DNA from: Eubacteriales bacterium
GTDB taxonomy: Bacteria > Bacillota > Clostridia > Peptostreptococcales > Anaerovoracaceae
Assembly (NCBI GenBank): GCA_028693645.1
Contig: JAQUUY010000002.1
Coordinates: 19,310 to 83,309 of the forward strand
Length of the DNA stretch: 64,000 nucleotides
Reading direction: 5' to 3'
In this document: piece by piece, positions 38,675 to 48,155 of the stretch
How positions within the stretch are numbered: position 1 is the stretch's first letter
How the letters are laid out: the number at the start of each line of letters is the position of its first letter
Program-made: the position numbers and the translations under genes
Notes under the pieces: generated by a model
Told to the model about the DNA's origin: nothing
Seen by the model: only the letters and a program-made list of their open reading frames with translations
Database searches by the model: none

Positions 38675-40063
38675 CTACATGACAAAACCTAGCACTAAGA
38701 ATCCAAGCGCGGCCACTGCGAACGGAACCATAACAAGAGGCACCGAAGTCCTAAAATAGTCAACCGGCGTGGTCTGCGTAGAGGCAGCCGTTAGGATGAC
38801 GGTGTCGCTGTAAAGGCAAATATGTCCGCCAAAACATACGGCCGAAATCAAGGCGCCCGATGCCAAGAACAAATTAACATCTAAGGCCGATGCCACAGGG
38901 ATGACGATGGGAAATGCAATAGCTGCCAATCCCCAGAAGCTTCCTGTTCCAAACGACAGTAAACCAATCACGATAAAGACGATCAGCGGAAGCAACGACG
39001 GATGCAGCGATTTCAAAGCGACTTCAATCACCATGTCAATCAGTCCAAGCTGTGTGGTGGCTTCCATAAAGACATAGGCAAGGATAATAATGATAATAAC
39101 CGGTGTCATATCAACAATCCCTTTCATGACAGACTTAAAGAAGCCCACGAAAGAAAAAAGTCGTTGTGGAAGGTACATCACAAGGCAAAGGAGAAGCGCT
39201 GCAAACAGACCGATTACGATATCCTCTTTCCATATCGTAAAGAAAACGACGAGTGCAATCGGCAGAATAAAGTTAATCGCTCTGCGCGGTTTTCCCTCTG
39301 ACGCCTTTTCCTCATCCGGCAATTCCACTAAAGCTGCTTTTGCCTCCGGCGAGAATACTTCTCCTGTGGTCAATGCTCTTTCTTCTGCTTTCTTCATCGC
39401 CCCAAACAAGGGTATCACTCCAAGACAGAAAAGAGGAACGGCAATGACTGCCAACCAGCCATAAAGGATGAACGGCATAGTGGATAGGTATGCACCAAAA
39501 GAAGTCGTTCCCTCTGCAACACCGGATTCAACCATCTGGGTTCCCATAAAGGCCCCCCAAGTGCTGAACGGTATGACGGCGCAAACCGTTACACCTGTTG
39601 AATTTACAATAAAAGCCAACATTTCTCTTGAGATTTTATGTTGGTCACAAAGATCTCTCGTTGCTGCGCCTACGGCAAGGCAATTAAGATAATCATCTAC
39701 AAATATAATAATACCTAAGATCCACGTGCCGATCAGCGTCTGCTTTCTTGTCTTCAGGATTTTTTTGGCGAGGCCGGAAAAGCCCAACACCCCTCCCGAA
39801 TCTCCCATGAGGGCAATCAGTGCGCCAAACAATGCGATGAGGATAAACACCCACTGGCTTCCATCATCTGTGAGTACACCGTAAAGTGCGTCCTGAAAAG
39901 AATTGAAGGCTCCGATGGGATTGCCCTTTGCAAGGACCAGAAATGCGGACAACACACCCACCACAAGGGATAGGAATGTATCCTTGGTCCAGACTGCTAC
40001 AACAATCAACAATAAAATCGGAATAAGACTGATGATGCCATCCATAAAAAATTCTCCTTTCAT
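38675..40063 (-). CDS. NhaC-family Na+/H+ antiporter (second)
   Basis: FVDDYLNCLAVGAATRDLCDQHKISREMLAF, FSTWGAFMGTQM; start may be the internal MDGII, 18 nt downstream. Confidence 0.9.
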   Translation of the reverse strand: MKGEFFMDGIISLIPILLLIVVAVWTKDTFLSLVVGVLSAFLVLAKGNPIGAFNSFQDALYGVLTDDGSQWVFILIALFGALIALMGDSGGVLGFSGLAKKILKTRKQTLIGTWILGIIIFVDDYLNCLAVGAATRDLCDQHKISREMLAFIVNSTGVTVCAVIPFSTWGAFMGTQMVESGVAEGTTSFGAYLSTMPFILYGWLAVIAVPLFCLGVIPLFGAMKKAEERALTTGEVFSPEAKAALVELPDEEKASEGKPRRAINFILPIALVVFFTIWKEDIVIGLFAALLLCLVMYLPQRLFSFVGFFKSVMKGIVDMTPVIIIIILAYVFMEATTQLGLIDMVIEVALKSLHPSLLPLIVFIVIGLLSFGTGSFWGLAAIAFPIVIPVASALDVNLFLASGALISAVCFGGHICLYSDTVILTAASTQTTPVDYFRTSVPLVMVPFAVAALGFLVLGFVM

Positions 40064-40110
40064 TCAATTACTTTTGAAATACAGTATATTTATATAATAA
40101 AGTGGTCATG

Positions 40111-41448
40111 TCATTTAAATGAGTTCTCAGACATGCCAATTTCCCATATCGCCGCTGCAAAGATCCTGCAATTTAGTAGGAGTGCTTCTATAGAAATAAA
40201 TTCGTTTTCCTCATGGCAAGTGTCCTCCTCACCGGGGAACAACGGCCCCCAAGAAATCACATTGGGCATTGCTTTTGCGTAGGATCCTCCATACGCGAGG
40301 GCATATTCGTTCTTTCTCCCCGACATTTTTTCGTAGGCGCGAGCAAACGCTTGGATGAAAGGTTTTTCTTTGCTCACATATACAGGCGGAAGATTCTCAA
40401 AAGAGGAAATCACACCGCCAAAACTCGCGGCAAGCTTCTCAAAGCTTGTAAGGATTTCTCCGAATTCCGTACCATATACGTATCGAATATCAAACACTAT
40501 GGTAGTAGCATCTTTCTCGGTTTTAATCATAGTCGGGGTAAAGATGTTCCTATGCACAAATTCTCCGTTATAGTATTCACTTTCACTGCGTAATCCTAAG
40601 GCGGAACCTTCCCGATCAGTAAAGTATTGCAACAGCATATCAAGCACCTTCGAAAGAGGATTTTCCCGAATCCCCATCTGCGCGAGCTCCGCCGCCATTT
40701 TCAAAATGGCGTTTTCCCCTTTTTCGGGTTGGCAGGCATGCACCGCTTTCCCATTAGCAACATGCCTGTTTCCATTTACGATCGCTTCACATTTGCCCGG
40801 AACTACATTGTGAGCGCTGCCTGCTTCAAGTTTCGAAATCACCTCATTAACACCAATCGGCAATGTCATGCTTATTGAAGCCACGCCTTTTTCAATGTTA
40901 CAAACAGGAAATTCACCATCAGGCGTAAATCCATAGTCGGGAAGAGGAAACTCAGCGACATACGAATTCATATCCTTCCATTCCGATTCTTCCCGCGTCC
41001 CTAATATCAATTGTACTTTTTTTCTGAATGGTTTTTGTTCTTGAAGTCCAAGCGTTTGTACCGCTTTCATCGCATATAAGGCGGCAATGACCGGGCCTTT
41101 ATCATCAACGGCACCGCGGCCATAAAGCAATCCATTTTTTATCGTCGCTTCGAAAGGCAGAGTGTTCCATCGATCTATTTCTCCCTCATTCACAACGTCA
41201 AGGTGAGCGAGAATACCAAGGACCTCTTCCCCTTGTCCCATCTCAATCAAACCCACTTCACCTTCCAGAAGTGAAGTCGCATGAAAGCCTTCTCTTTTCG
41301 CGTTTTCCAACACATAATCCAGGGCTTTTTTTACTTCAGATCGTTGATCCGTAATGCTTGGAATTTTAATCAAAGCGCTCAACGATTCTATCATTTCTTC
41401 TTTATATCCATCGATTAGGTGAATCAGTTTTTCATAGATTTCGTCCAT
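40111..41448 (-). CDS. pepV: M20 dipeptidase (PepV/Sapep-type)
   Basis: ILAHLDVVNEGEID, LYGRGAVDDKGPVIAALYAMK, LGTREESEWKDM, PDGEFPVCNIEKG, GGSYAKAMPN. Confidence 0.92.
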   Translation of the reverse strand: MDEIYEKLIHLIDGYKEEMIESLSALIKIPSITDQRSEVKKALDYVLENAKREGFHATSLLEGEVGLIEMGQGEEVLGILAHLDVVNEGEIDRWNTLPFEATIKNGLLYGRGAVDDKGPVIAALYAMKAVQTLGLQEQKPFRKKVQLILGTREESEWKDMNSYVAEFPLPDYGFTPDGEFPVCNIEKGVASISMTLPIGVNEVISKLEAGSAHNVVPGKCEAIVNGNRHVANGKAVHACQPEKGENAILKMAAELAQMGIRENPLSKVLDMLLQYFTDREGSALGLRSESEYYNGEFVHRNIFTPTMIKTEKDATTIVFDIRYVYGTEFGEILTSFEKLAASFGGVISSFENLPPVYVSKEKPFIQAFARAYEKMSGRKNEYALAYGGSYAKAMPNVISWGPLFPGEEDTCHEENEFISIEALLLNCRIFAAAIWEIGMSENSFK

Positions 41449-41551
41449 GGCAGTTATCCCTTGCTTTCCCCATCGAGTTCACTGTAACTAAAATGTTATC
41501 TCTTCAAATAAAGAATAAACCCCGGAGCAACTCCGAGGTCAATGGTTTTTT

Positions 41552-42337
41552 TTATTTAATGGGAGCATAAATTCGATAAAGTGCCATTCGCTCACCTTGA
41601 ACATAGTAGTTGGTATTCTCCCAACCAATAATGTCTCCAAGCAATTCATATCCGTTCGCGGCGGCATACTCTATGGTAGGGCGTATCATATCCATAAAAT
41701 CATCACTATATTTGACCTGTGTACAGATACATTTTTCAGCACTTTCTTCGATAACATCCTTATGCAGTGCCTCATCAAGGATATGCGCCGGTTTATTAAT
41801 GGAAAGATAACGACAAACCTTGTCTGGCTCTTCATAAATATTGCAGTAAAAAGAAAGTGATACATCGCGCCATTGCTCTTTTGTGAAATTCATTCCCTCT
41901 CCCAAATAGTGAGCCAAATGGCTTTCTTCATCAAAAAAGCCGGCGTTACGAAGTGTCGGCGGCATGGCGCATATTCGAAATTTCCCGACCAGTGACAATT
42001 CATCCTCATAGTTTTCCTGCCAATCGTCCAAATTTTTTAAAATGCGTTGGTATCTATCAATATTCTCCTGCGCTTCCGCTTTGCGTTCTTTGATAATATC
42101 GCCAATTTTTTCAACTTCCAGCCCCTCAAAAATGGATCTGATATCTTTTAGCGTCAATTCCTGATCCCGATAAAACAAAATATCAGAAAGCATCATGACA
42201 TCGGTAGAGGAATATTCCCAGTAGTTGTTCTGCTCATTCTTTTTCGGTGTGATAATGCCTTCGCGCACATAAAATCGAATCATCTCTGTCGAGATATCCA
42301 AAACTTTGGCGATTTCTCCGACTGTCAGATATATCAT
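41552..42337 (-). CDS. MerR-family transcriptional regulator with C-terminal effector domain
   Basis: MIYLTVGEIAKVLDISTEMIRFYVREGIITPKKNEQNNYWEYS. Confidence 0.88.
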   Translation of the reverse strand: MIYLTVGEIAKVLDISTEMIRFYVREGIITPKKNEQNNYWEYSSTDVMMLSDILFYRDQELTLKDIRSIFEGLEVEKIGDIIKERKAEAQENIDRYQRILKNLDDWQENYEDELSLVGKFRICAMPPTLRNAGFFDEESHLAHYLGEGMNFTKEQWRDVSLSFYCNIYEEPDKVCRYLSINKPAHILDEALHKDVIEESAEKCICTQVKYSDDFMDMIRPTIEYAAANGYELLGDIIGWENTNYYVQGERMALYRIYAPIK

Positions 42338-42420
42338 TTTTCTTCTCCTTTTGTGCAAGCATTTTATTGTATTTTATCACACATCACAATTTCAAGATAA
42401 GAATTTATTGTATAAATAAA

Positions 42421-42452
42421 AAGAGTGCTCCATTTTTTTGGAGCACTCCACT
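42421..42452 (-). terminator. Intrinsic terminator after the lipoprotein gene
   Basis: gagtgctcca-ttttttt-ggagcactc. Confidence 0.7.
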
Positions 42453-42469
42453 TTACAATTTATTTCATA

Positions 42470-43006
42470 TTACTCTTCAAAATGAATATTGCTTAGTATT
42501 GTTTCATAGTCTGCGGCGATAGAATCGAAGGTACTCGCTTGGTCTCCAAATGTAATAGCATAGGTTTCCTCTCCCACAAAAACATAGACGTAAACGTACT
42601 TCATGTCCATTCCGCTGATGCTGCAAGTAAATGTGAGTTTTCTGGCATCCTTTTCATCTATCTTGATTTCTTCAACCTCTCCTTGAACCTCAAGATTGTC
42701 GAAAGATTTTTGGTACATTGCAAGGGCTTCTTCGACGACTTCATCCAAGGTAGTTCCCGCGAAGGGCTCTGCTTTCGCCATAAAACTTGCCGTCCCCTTC
42801 ATATAATGGACAGGGAGAACCGACTCTTCCATTTTCGTCCAACCATCAGGTGGTGCAATTTCGATTGTTGTAGTAGTTTCCGCTTTCTCTTCAGCTGCAA
42901 CAGGAGTGCCGGAAACTTCGGGTGCAGACTCCGAATCTTTTTGCCCGCAGGCAGACAAGGTGACCGTCATAATTAACAAAAAACAAAGTAGCAAGTATCT
43001 TTTCAT
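42470..43006 (-). CDS. Putative lipoprotein
   Basis: Signal peptide with lipobox: MKRYLLLCFLLIMTVTLSACGQK. Confidence 0.85.
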   Translation of the reverse strand: MKRYLLLCFLLIMTVTLSACGQKDSESAPEVSGTPVAAEEKAETTTTIEIAPPDGWTKMEESVLPVHYMKGTASFMAKAEPFAGTTLDEVVEEALAMYQKSFDNLEVQGEVEEIKIDEKDARKLTFTCSISGMDMKYVYVYVFVGEETYAITFGDQASTFDSIAADYETILSNIHFEE

Positions 43007-43052
43007 AAAAACCTCCTTAAATTATCTTTCCCTCAACTTTAACATATTTATA

Positions 43053-46000
43053 TTAGTTCATCACATTCTGCAGAAAGCGCCGGAAGATTGCTGCGACCTG
43101 CGCACGCGTTGCATAACCTTGCGGGATGAGTTTATTTTCATTTCCGTAGATTAATTTTGTAGTCACTGTCCAATTCTGTGCGTCTTTTGCATAAGTGGAA
43201 ATGCTGTTGTAGTCTTTGAATTTCGAAATATCAACAGTTCTTTGCTTCGTATCGTAATTTTTATATTTTGCATACTGATATAAAAGAACCGCCATTTGTT
43301 CTCGCGTAACATTTTTTTGGGGATTTGTGCCATCGGAAATACCCTTAGTCATAGCCCAAGAACGCGCCTCATTCATATCTTTTGGGGATTCCCCATCCAT
43401 TCGTGCCAACACCACCCAGGCCATCTGCCGAGTCATGGCAATATCCGGTCCAAAAGTGCTGTCCGACACGCCTGAAAAGAATCCTCGACTCAGGGCATAG
43501 TCAATCGATTCCTTCGCCCAATGTCCGCTGATATCATTGAATTTCTCTGTTGCCTCTGTATAACCAACCCCATAGAGGGAAAAATGTCCCGTCGGAAACA
43601 GGATGGCTCCGACCTTTTCATCGTAGACAGAGTTGTTGATGCGGATGGGGTTTCCCTCTTGATCAATATACACACCGAAAAGGCAGCCTACCGCCTCCCC
43701 AACACCGGGAGTATAAGGAATGGAGAGGATCGCTCTTCCATTTCCAAGCCCTGTAATACCAACTTCTTTCCCGTCTTTCAGCGTGCTGATGGAGATATTA
43801 TATACCGGTCTCTTTCCGATTATATCTTTGGCTTCCCTTGGCAGATCCGTTACCGGAGCGATTTTTATGCTAAGATCGCCGCCGCTTTGCCTCTGGATCT
43901 CCTGCAAGGCATTCAGGTCAAGTCCCAAGGAAACAGGGGCTCCTCTCAAAGCAAGACTTCCCACCCCGGCGCGTACAAGATCGTTCAGAGAGTTTCCTGT
44001 CAGTGTGGCTGTGAGAGAACTTGCTCCCTGTGGCATGGCAACATCCAACCCCACGGTAATACCGTTTGTTGTTTTCCCTAAGATTTTATCCTCTCCCTGC
44101 ACCTTGGCGAGGAGATCCCCAATCGTTCCCGATGTGATCAAGGCACTGGCAGAACCGTTGTTTTCGAGCCTTGCCTCTATGGATGCGGCTGCCTCTACAG
44201 ACTCGTTTGGTTTTGTTTCCACAGTAATACTGTCCGCAGGAGGCGGATTGCTTGCCTGAGAGCCGCTGCCTCCTTGTCCCGTGGATCCATTAGTCTGTGC
44301 TCCGCCGGTTTTGACCCAGACAACACCATCTGCACTGTTTGCCGTAGAATACGTGTGGTACCCTTCTTTGGTAGTTGGCTCGGTGCGATCCAGAATAGTT
44401 CCGTCTTTTGTCTCTCCATTGATTTTGGCATAGGTTCCTCTGGGGTCGATGGCATCTTCTACTGTGACCTCACCTTGAGAATTTACAAACACGGCGATGC
44501 CATCCTGGCTTTCCTCAGAACAGATCCCCAAAATCAGAGCTTTTGCCTTTTCGTCCACATAAGCGCCATAAGTGAGCCCTGTGGCGGCAGAAGCGGAAAC
44601 ATTTTGTGCGGTAATCATGCTGTCCTGTCCTGTTGCATAGATGCCTTTCGTGCCGCCCACAACATCGCCGGTTACTATAACCCGGCTTCCACTCATGGCA
44701 CAGACTCCTGTCTCAAATCCATTCACATTTCCGCCCACAGCAATTTGGCCGCCGCTTTCCGAAAGACCTCCGTAAGTCACACCATCCACATTTCCTGCTA
44801 CATGAATTTCACCCTGGTTTGTTGCATGGGCCGCTATGCTGTCCGGTTCTATATGAGAATACGTTCTCACGCTGGTTACCTCTGCCACGCTTCCCACTCC
44901 GTCAGCCTTTACTCCGCAGGTCCATCCCTCAACATGAAATTCTCCTGCACCCGCAAGGCTCAATTTCCCGCCGTTGGAGACCGTAAGGGCCGTAGAGTAC
45001 GAAGAAAGTGTAGTATCCAAAGTCACAGTATAACCTGAGAGATCCAAAGTAATCTCTTTTCCGTTGAGGAAAAGAGGCTCATAAACTATAATATCTTTCA
45101 ATAGCGTTATGGTTTCACCGTTTGTTGCTGCCACAACGGCCGCCCGTAAAGTGGGGTACCCTGTTTCGTTGATTCTGCAGACAGTCTCGGCAAGAGCCGG
45201 CGGATCAGCACTCCAATGCGCCATCACAGACACATTCTCCGCAGGCATTACAAAGGTCGTTGCCGAGCCCTCTACATCTGCAAAAGCAAGGTTCTTAGCA
45301 GAAGTCCAGCAAAGGAAAGTATAATCGCTGCGGCTTCCTGCATTCAGACTGACAATAGTCCCCGGCGTATAGCTGCCTTCGCCGCTCTCCCCTGGATACC
45401 CACCGACGAGATCCACAGTGTATGTAGCTGCGGGAGTTTCTTCAAAAATGGCTTTCACCACAGCATCAAAACCCAGCATATAGAATGTATTGTTCACAAC
45501 GATGACCCCACCGCTTAAGACCTGCCATTCTTTCCATTGGTAGCCCGGGTTTGCGGAGGCAGTCAGGGTCACCTCTGCACCCTCCGCAGCGGAATTCAGC
45601 GAAGCGCTTGCCGTCCCATTGCCGTCATTTTGAACAGTAACGGAATACAGGGGAACGGCTTCATATACAGCCGCTGCCGCAACCGACTGCTCCGGCATGG
45701 TAAATTTTGCGATGCTGTTGTTTTTCGTGGTACTGTCTACAAATATGACGGAAGGAGTGGTAGTCCATTCCCTGAACCGCTGTCCCTCGGGTGCTTCCCC
45801 TGCAGTAATGGTTACGACCGCATCCTTGACATATATGCCGCCACCCGTGCCGTTTTGCACTGTTACTGTATTGCCATCCTTGATCCACACCGTGTTGGTC
45901 CCGGTGTTGTAAGTGCGATAACCGGCCTTGGTGGTTGTGCTTACATAATCATTCACCGTTATGGCCGCATCGTCATTGAATTGGATGTAGTCTGGGGCTG

Positions 46001-47681
46001 TGACTGTGCCTTCTACCGTGATGCTTCCGCCGGCTCTCATCATGGCACCGACACGATTTGCGTTTACGCTTCCGCCGATTTCTGCCACCCCGTCGTATAC
46101 GTTGACGCCAATCCCCTCCGGATTATCCAGTAAATCGTTGCCGTTTGCGGTTACATTTCCGGTCACTCTAGCAGTGGCATCAGAAACACAAACCCCCTGA
46201 TTTCCTGCATATACATTTCCACCAACTTCAATCACCGCCCCCGCCTGAGCGTGAAGACCAAAACTTCTAATCCCCGTTGCTGTCACATCTCCTAAAACAG
46301 TAAGGTTTGCTTTATTATATGCGTGTGCCGCTTTCCCCTCGACGCCTTGGGCTGTGGCACTGCTAACGGTTACCTGGGAAAGAACGCTGTTTGAAGCTAC
46401 CGTGACTCCGTACCCCCGGGCAGGCCCGGTTACATTCAAAGTCCCTTCTCCCGAGAGGAATACGCAACCGCCGTTATAAACGTTCAATGCGTGAACACCT
46501 TCGACAGAGCTGACCACGTTCAGGGTATGTCCATTCAACGCAAAGGTTATTTTTTTGTTGTCCAAATTGATTCCCTGATTATAATTTATGTCCTTAAGAA
46601 GGCAGATGGTTTTGGTTTGTCCCACGGCAACCGCTGCCAGTGCATCCGAAAGCGAGGTATAAGTGAGGCCTCCTTGAATATAGCAGGCATCGTTTGAAAC
46701 GCTGGTTTTGACCCAGACAACACCGTCTGCACTGTTTGCCGTAGAATACGTGTGGTACCCTTCTTTTGTAGTTGGCTCTGTGCGATCCATAATGGTTCCA
46801 TCTTTTGTGGTCCCATTGATTTTAATATAGGTTCCTTGGGGGCTGATGGCATCCTCTACTGTTACTTCTCCTTGAGAGTTTACAAACACAGCGATTCCGT
46901 CCTGACTTTCCTCCGAACAGATTCCCCAAATCAGAGCTTTTGCCATATTTTCTACATCGGCACCGTAAGTCAGTCCGGTAGCAACAGAAGCGGAAACATT
47001 TTCAGCGATGATCATGCTGTTCTGGCCCGTTGAGTAGATGCCTTTCGTGCCGCCCACAACATCCCCGGTGACAGTGACGCGGCTCCCGTTCATGGCACAT
47101 GCTCCCACCACCTGACCATCCACATTGCCTCCCACCGCAATCTGTCCGCCGCTTTCAGCAAGGGCTCCGTAGGCAACACCGCTCACATTTGCTGCTGCAT
47201 AAATTTCACCTTGGTTGACTGCATGAACGCCTATACTGTTGGGTTCTATCCATGAATAGGTTTCGGCGCTGGTCACCTCTGCCACGCTTCCCGCTCCGTC
47301 AACGTTCACCCCACAGGACCATCCCTTAACATGAAGTTCTCCTGCACCCGGGGCGAGATTGAGTTTCCCGCCGTTGGACACCGTAAGAGCCGTAGAGTTT
47401 GAAGAAAACGTGGTGTCCAACGTCACAGTATAACCTGACAGATCCAAAGTAATTTCTTTTCCGTTGAGAACCATTGGTTCATAGCTTGTGACACTCTGTA
47501 GTATCATAATAGCCTGGCCGCTTGTTGCAGCCGCCACAGCGGATTCCAGGGTGGCATATCCCGTTCCGTTGATTTCACAGACATTTTCTGCCGCATACGA
47601 AGCCGTAGGCAAAAATGTAATGCTCATAGCGATGCACAACACCACCGCCAACAACCGATGTTTCCTATTCTCCAAATTCAC
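43053..47681 (-). CDS. Large surface protein with beta-helix-like repeats, InlB-B/Flg_new-like repeats and C-terminal SLH domains
   Basis: GTG start at 47681 with ggggag RBS then VNLENRKHRLLAVVLCIAMSITFLPTASYAAE; C-terminus FNDISGHWAKESIDYALSRGFFSGVSDSTFGPDIAMTRQMAWVVLARM...TREQMAVLLYQYA. Confidence 0.9.
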   Translation of the reverse strand: MNLENRKHRLLAVVLCIAMSITFLPTASYAAENVCEINGTGYATLESAVAAATSGQAIMILQSVTSYEPMVLNGKEITLDLSGYTVTLDTTFSSNSTALTVSNGGKLNLAPGAGELHVKGWSCGVNVDGAGSVAEVTSAETYSWIEPNSIGVHAVNQGEIYAAANVSGVAYGALAESGGQIAVGGNVDGQVVGACAMNGSRVTVTGDVVGGTKGIYSTGQNSMIIAENVSASVATGLTYGADVENMAKALIWGICSEESQDGIAVFVNSQGEVTVEDAISPQGTYIKINGTTKDGTIMDRTEPTTKEGYHTYSTANSADGVVWVKTSVSNDACYIQGGLTYTSLSDALAAVAVGQTKTICLLKDINYNQGINLDNKKITFALNGHTLNVVSSVEGVHALNVYNGGCVFLSGEGTLNVTGPARGYGVTVASNSVLSQVTVSSATAQGVEGKAAHAYNKANLTVLGDVTATGIRSFGLHAQAGAVIEVGGNVYAGNQGVCVSDATARVTGNVTANGNDLLDNPEGIGVNVYDGVAEIGGSVNANRVGAMMRAGGSITVEGTVTAPDYIQFNDDAAITVNDYVSTTTKAGYRTYNTGTNTVWIKDGNTVTVQNGTGGGIYVKDAVVTITAGEAPEGQRFREWTTTPSVIFVDSTTKNNSIAKFTMPEQSVAAAAVYEAVPLYSVTVQNDGNGTASASLNSAAEGAEVTLTASANPGYQWKEWQVLSGGVIVVNNTFYMLGFDAVVKAIFEETPAATYTVDLVGGYPGESGEGSYTPGTIVSLNAGSRSDYTFLCWTSAKNLAFADVEGSATTFVMPAENVSVMAHWSADPPALAETVCRINETGYPTLRAAVVAATNGETITLLKDIIVYEPLFLNGKEITLDLSGYTVTLDTTLSSYSTALTVSNGGKLSLAGAGEFHVEGWTCGVKADGVGSVAEVTSVRTYSHIEPDSIAAHATNQGEIHVAGNVDGVTYGGLSESGGQIAVGGNVNGFETGVCAMSGSRVIVTGDVVGGTKGIYATGQDSMITAQNVSASAATGLTYGAYVDEKAKALILGICSEESQDGIAVFVNSQGEVTVEDAIDPRGTYAKINGETKDGTILDRTEPTTKEGYHTYSTANSADGVVWVKTGGAQTNGSTGQGGSGSQASNPPPADSITVETKPNESVEAAASIEARLENNGSASALITSGTIGDLLAKVQGEDKILGKTTNGITVGLDVAMPQGASSLTATLTGNSLNDLVRAGVGSLALRGAPVSLGLDLNALQEIQRQSGGDLSIKIAPVTDLPREAKDIIGKRPVYNISISTLKDGKEVGITGLGNGRAILSIPYTPGVGEAVGCLFGVYIDQEGNPIRINNSVYDEKVGAILFPTGHFSLYGVGYTEATEKFNDISGHWAKESIDYALSRGFFSGVSDSTFGPDIAMTRQMAWVVLARMDGESPKDMNEARSWAMTKGISDGTNPQKNVTREQMAVLLYQYAKYKNYDTKQRTVDISKFKDYNSISTYAKDAQNWTVTTKLIYGNENKLIPQGYATRAQVAAIFRRFLQNVMN
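44305..45192 (-). repeat. Internal ~300-aa repeat unit B of the SLH surface protein
   Basis: ETVCRINETGYPTLRAAV...GVVWVKT matches unit A over its whole length. Confidence 0.85.
46709..47588 (-). repeat. Internal ~300-aa repeat unit A of the SLH surface protein
   Basis: ENVCEINGTGYATLESAV...GVVWVKT. Confidence 0.85.
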
Positions 47682-47994
47682 TGAAATCTCCCCTTTCCTG
47701 TGTCGTCTCCGCAGGAAGCTTTGCCCCGCGGTATTCTCTAGTGACTTCCGCTTCATCCGCAACGCAAAGTTTCCGGTAGATGGAGCAAAACAACTTTTTT
47801 GCGGTCTTTCGATCAAGAAACATCGTTTCCGCCGTCCAACGCGCCGTATATCCCATTCGAAACCATTTAAAAGCGGCATACTCTTGCTCTGTGAGCAGTG
47901 CTATTCGCCACTGTTTTTTCTGCTCCTCATCCATGCCCTCGGGCGGGATGATATCATCACCATTGACCGGCAAAATGAATTTAAACCAATGCAT
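47665..47994 (-). CDS. Small LuxR-like HTH protein overlapping the SLH gene start
   Basis: RBS aaggagg before ATG 47994 (MHWFKF); LTEQEYAAFKWFRMGYTARWTAETMFLDRKTAKKLFCSIYRKLCVADEAEV resembles a LuxR HTH; 17-nt overlap with the SLH gene. Confidence 0.65.
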   Translation of the reverse strand: MHWFKFILPVNGDDIIPPEGMDEEQKKQWRIALLTEQEYAAFKWFRMGYTARWTAETMFLDRKTAKKLFCSIYRKLCVADEAEVTREYRGAKLPAETTQERGDFSEFGE

Positions 47995-48078
47995 GGCATC
48001 CTCCTTCATCCTCTAGTTTCTATCCCATTCTGCACCGGCTATTCTGATATTTCCATATCCCAATTTTGGGAGAAACAA

Positions 48079-48112
48079 AGAAATACCCCTCCCAAAATGC
48101 GGAGGGGTATAA
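48079..48112 (-). terminator. Intrinsic terminator after the LuxR membrane regulator
   Basis: atacccctc ... gaggggtat. Confidence 0.65.
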
Positions 48113-48155
48113 AAATTCAATGTATGGCCAATCTGCTACTTACCAATGTCTGCTG

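Noticed and set aside
44195-46852. Small overlapping ORFs on both strands inside the SLH gene
   Set aside because: Out-of-frame readings of the duplicated repeat units.
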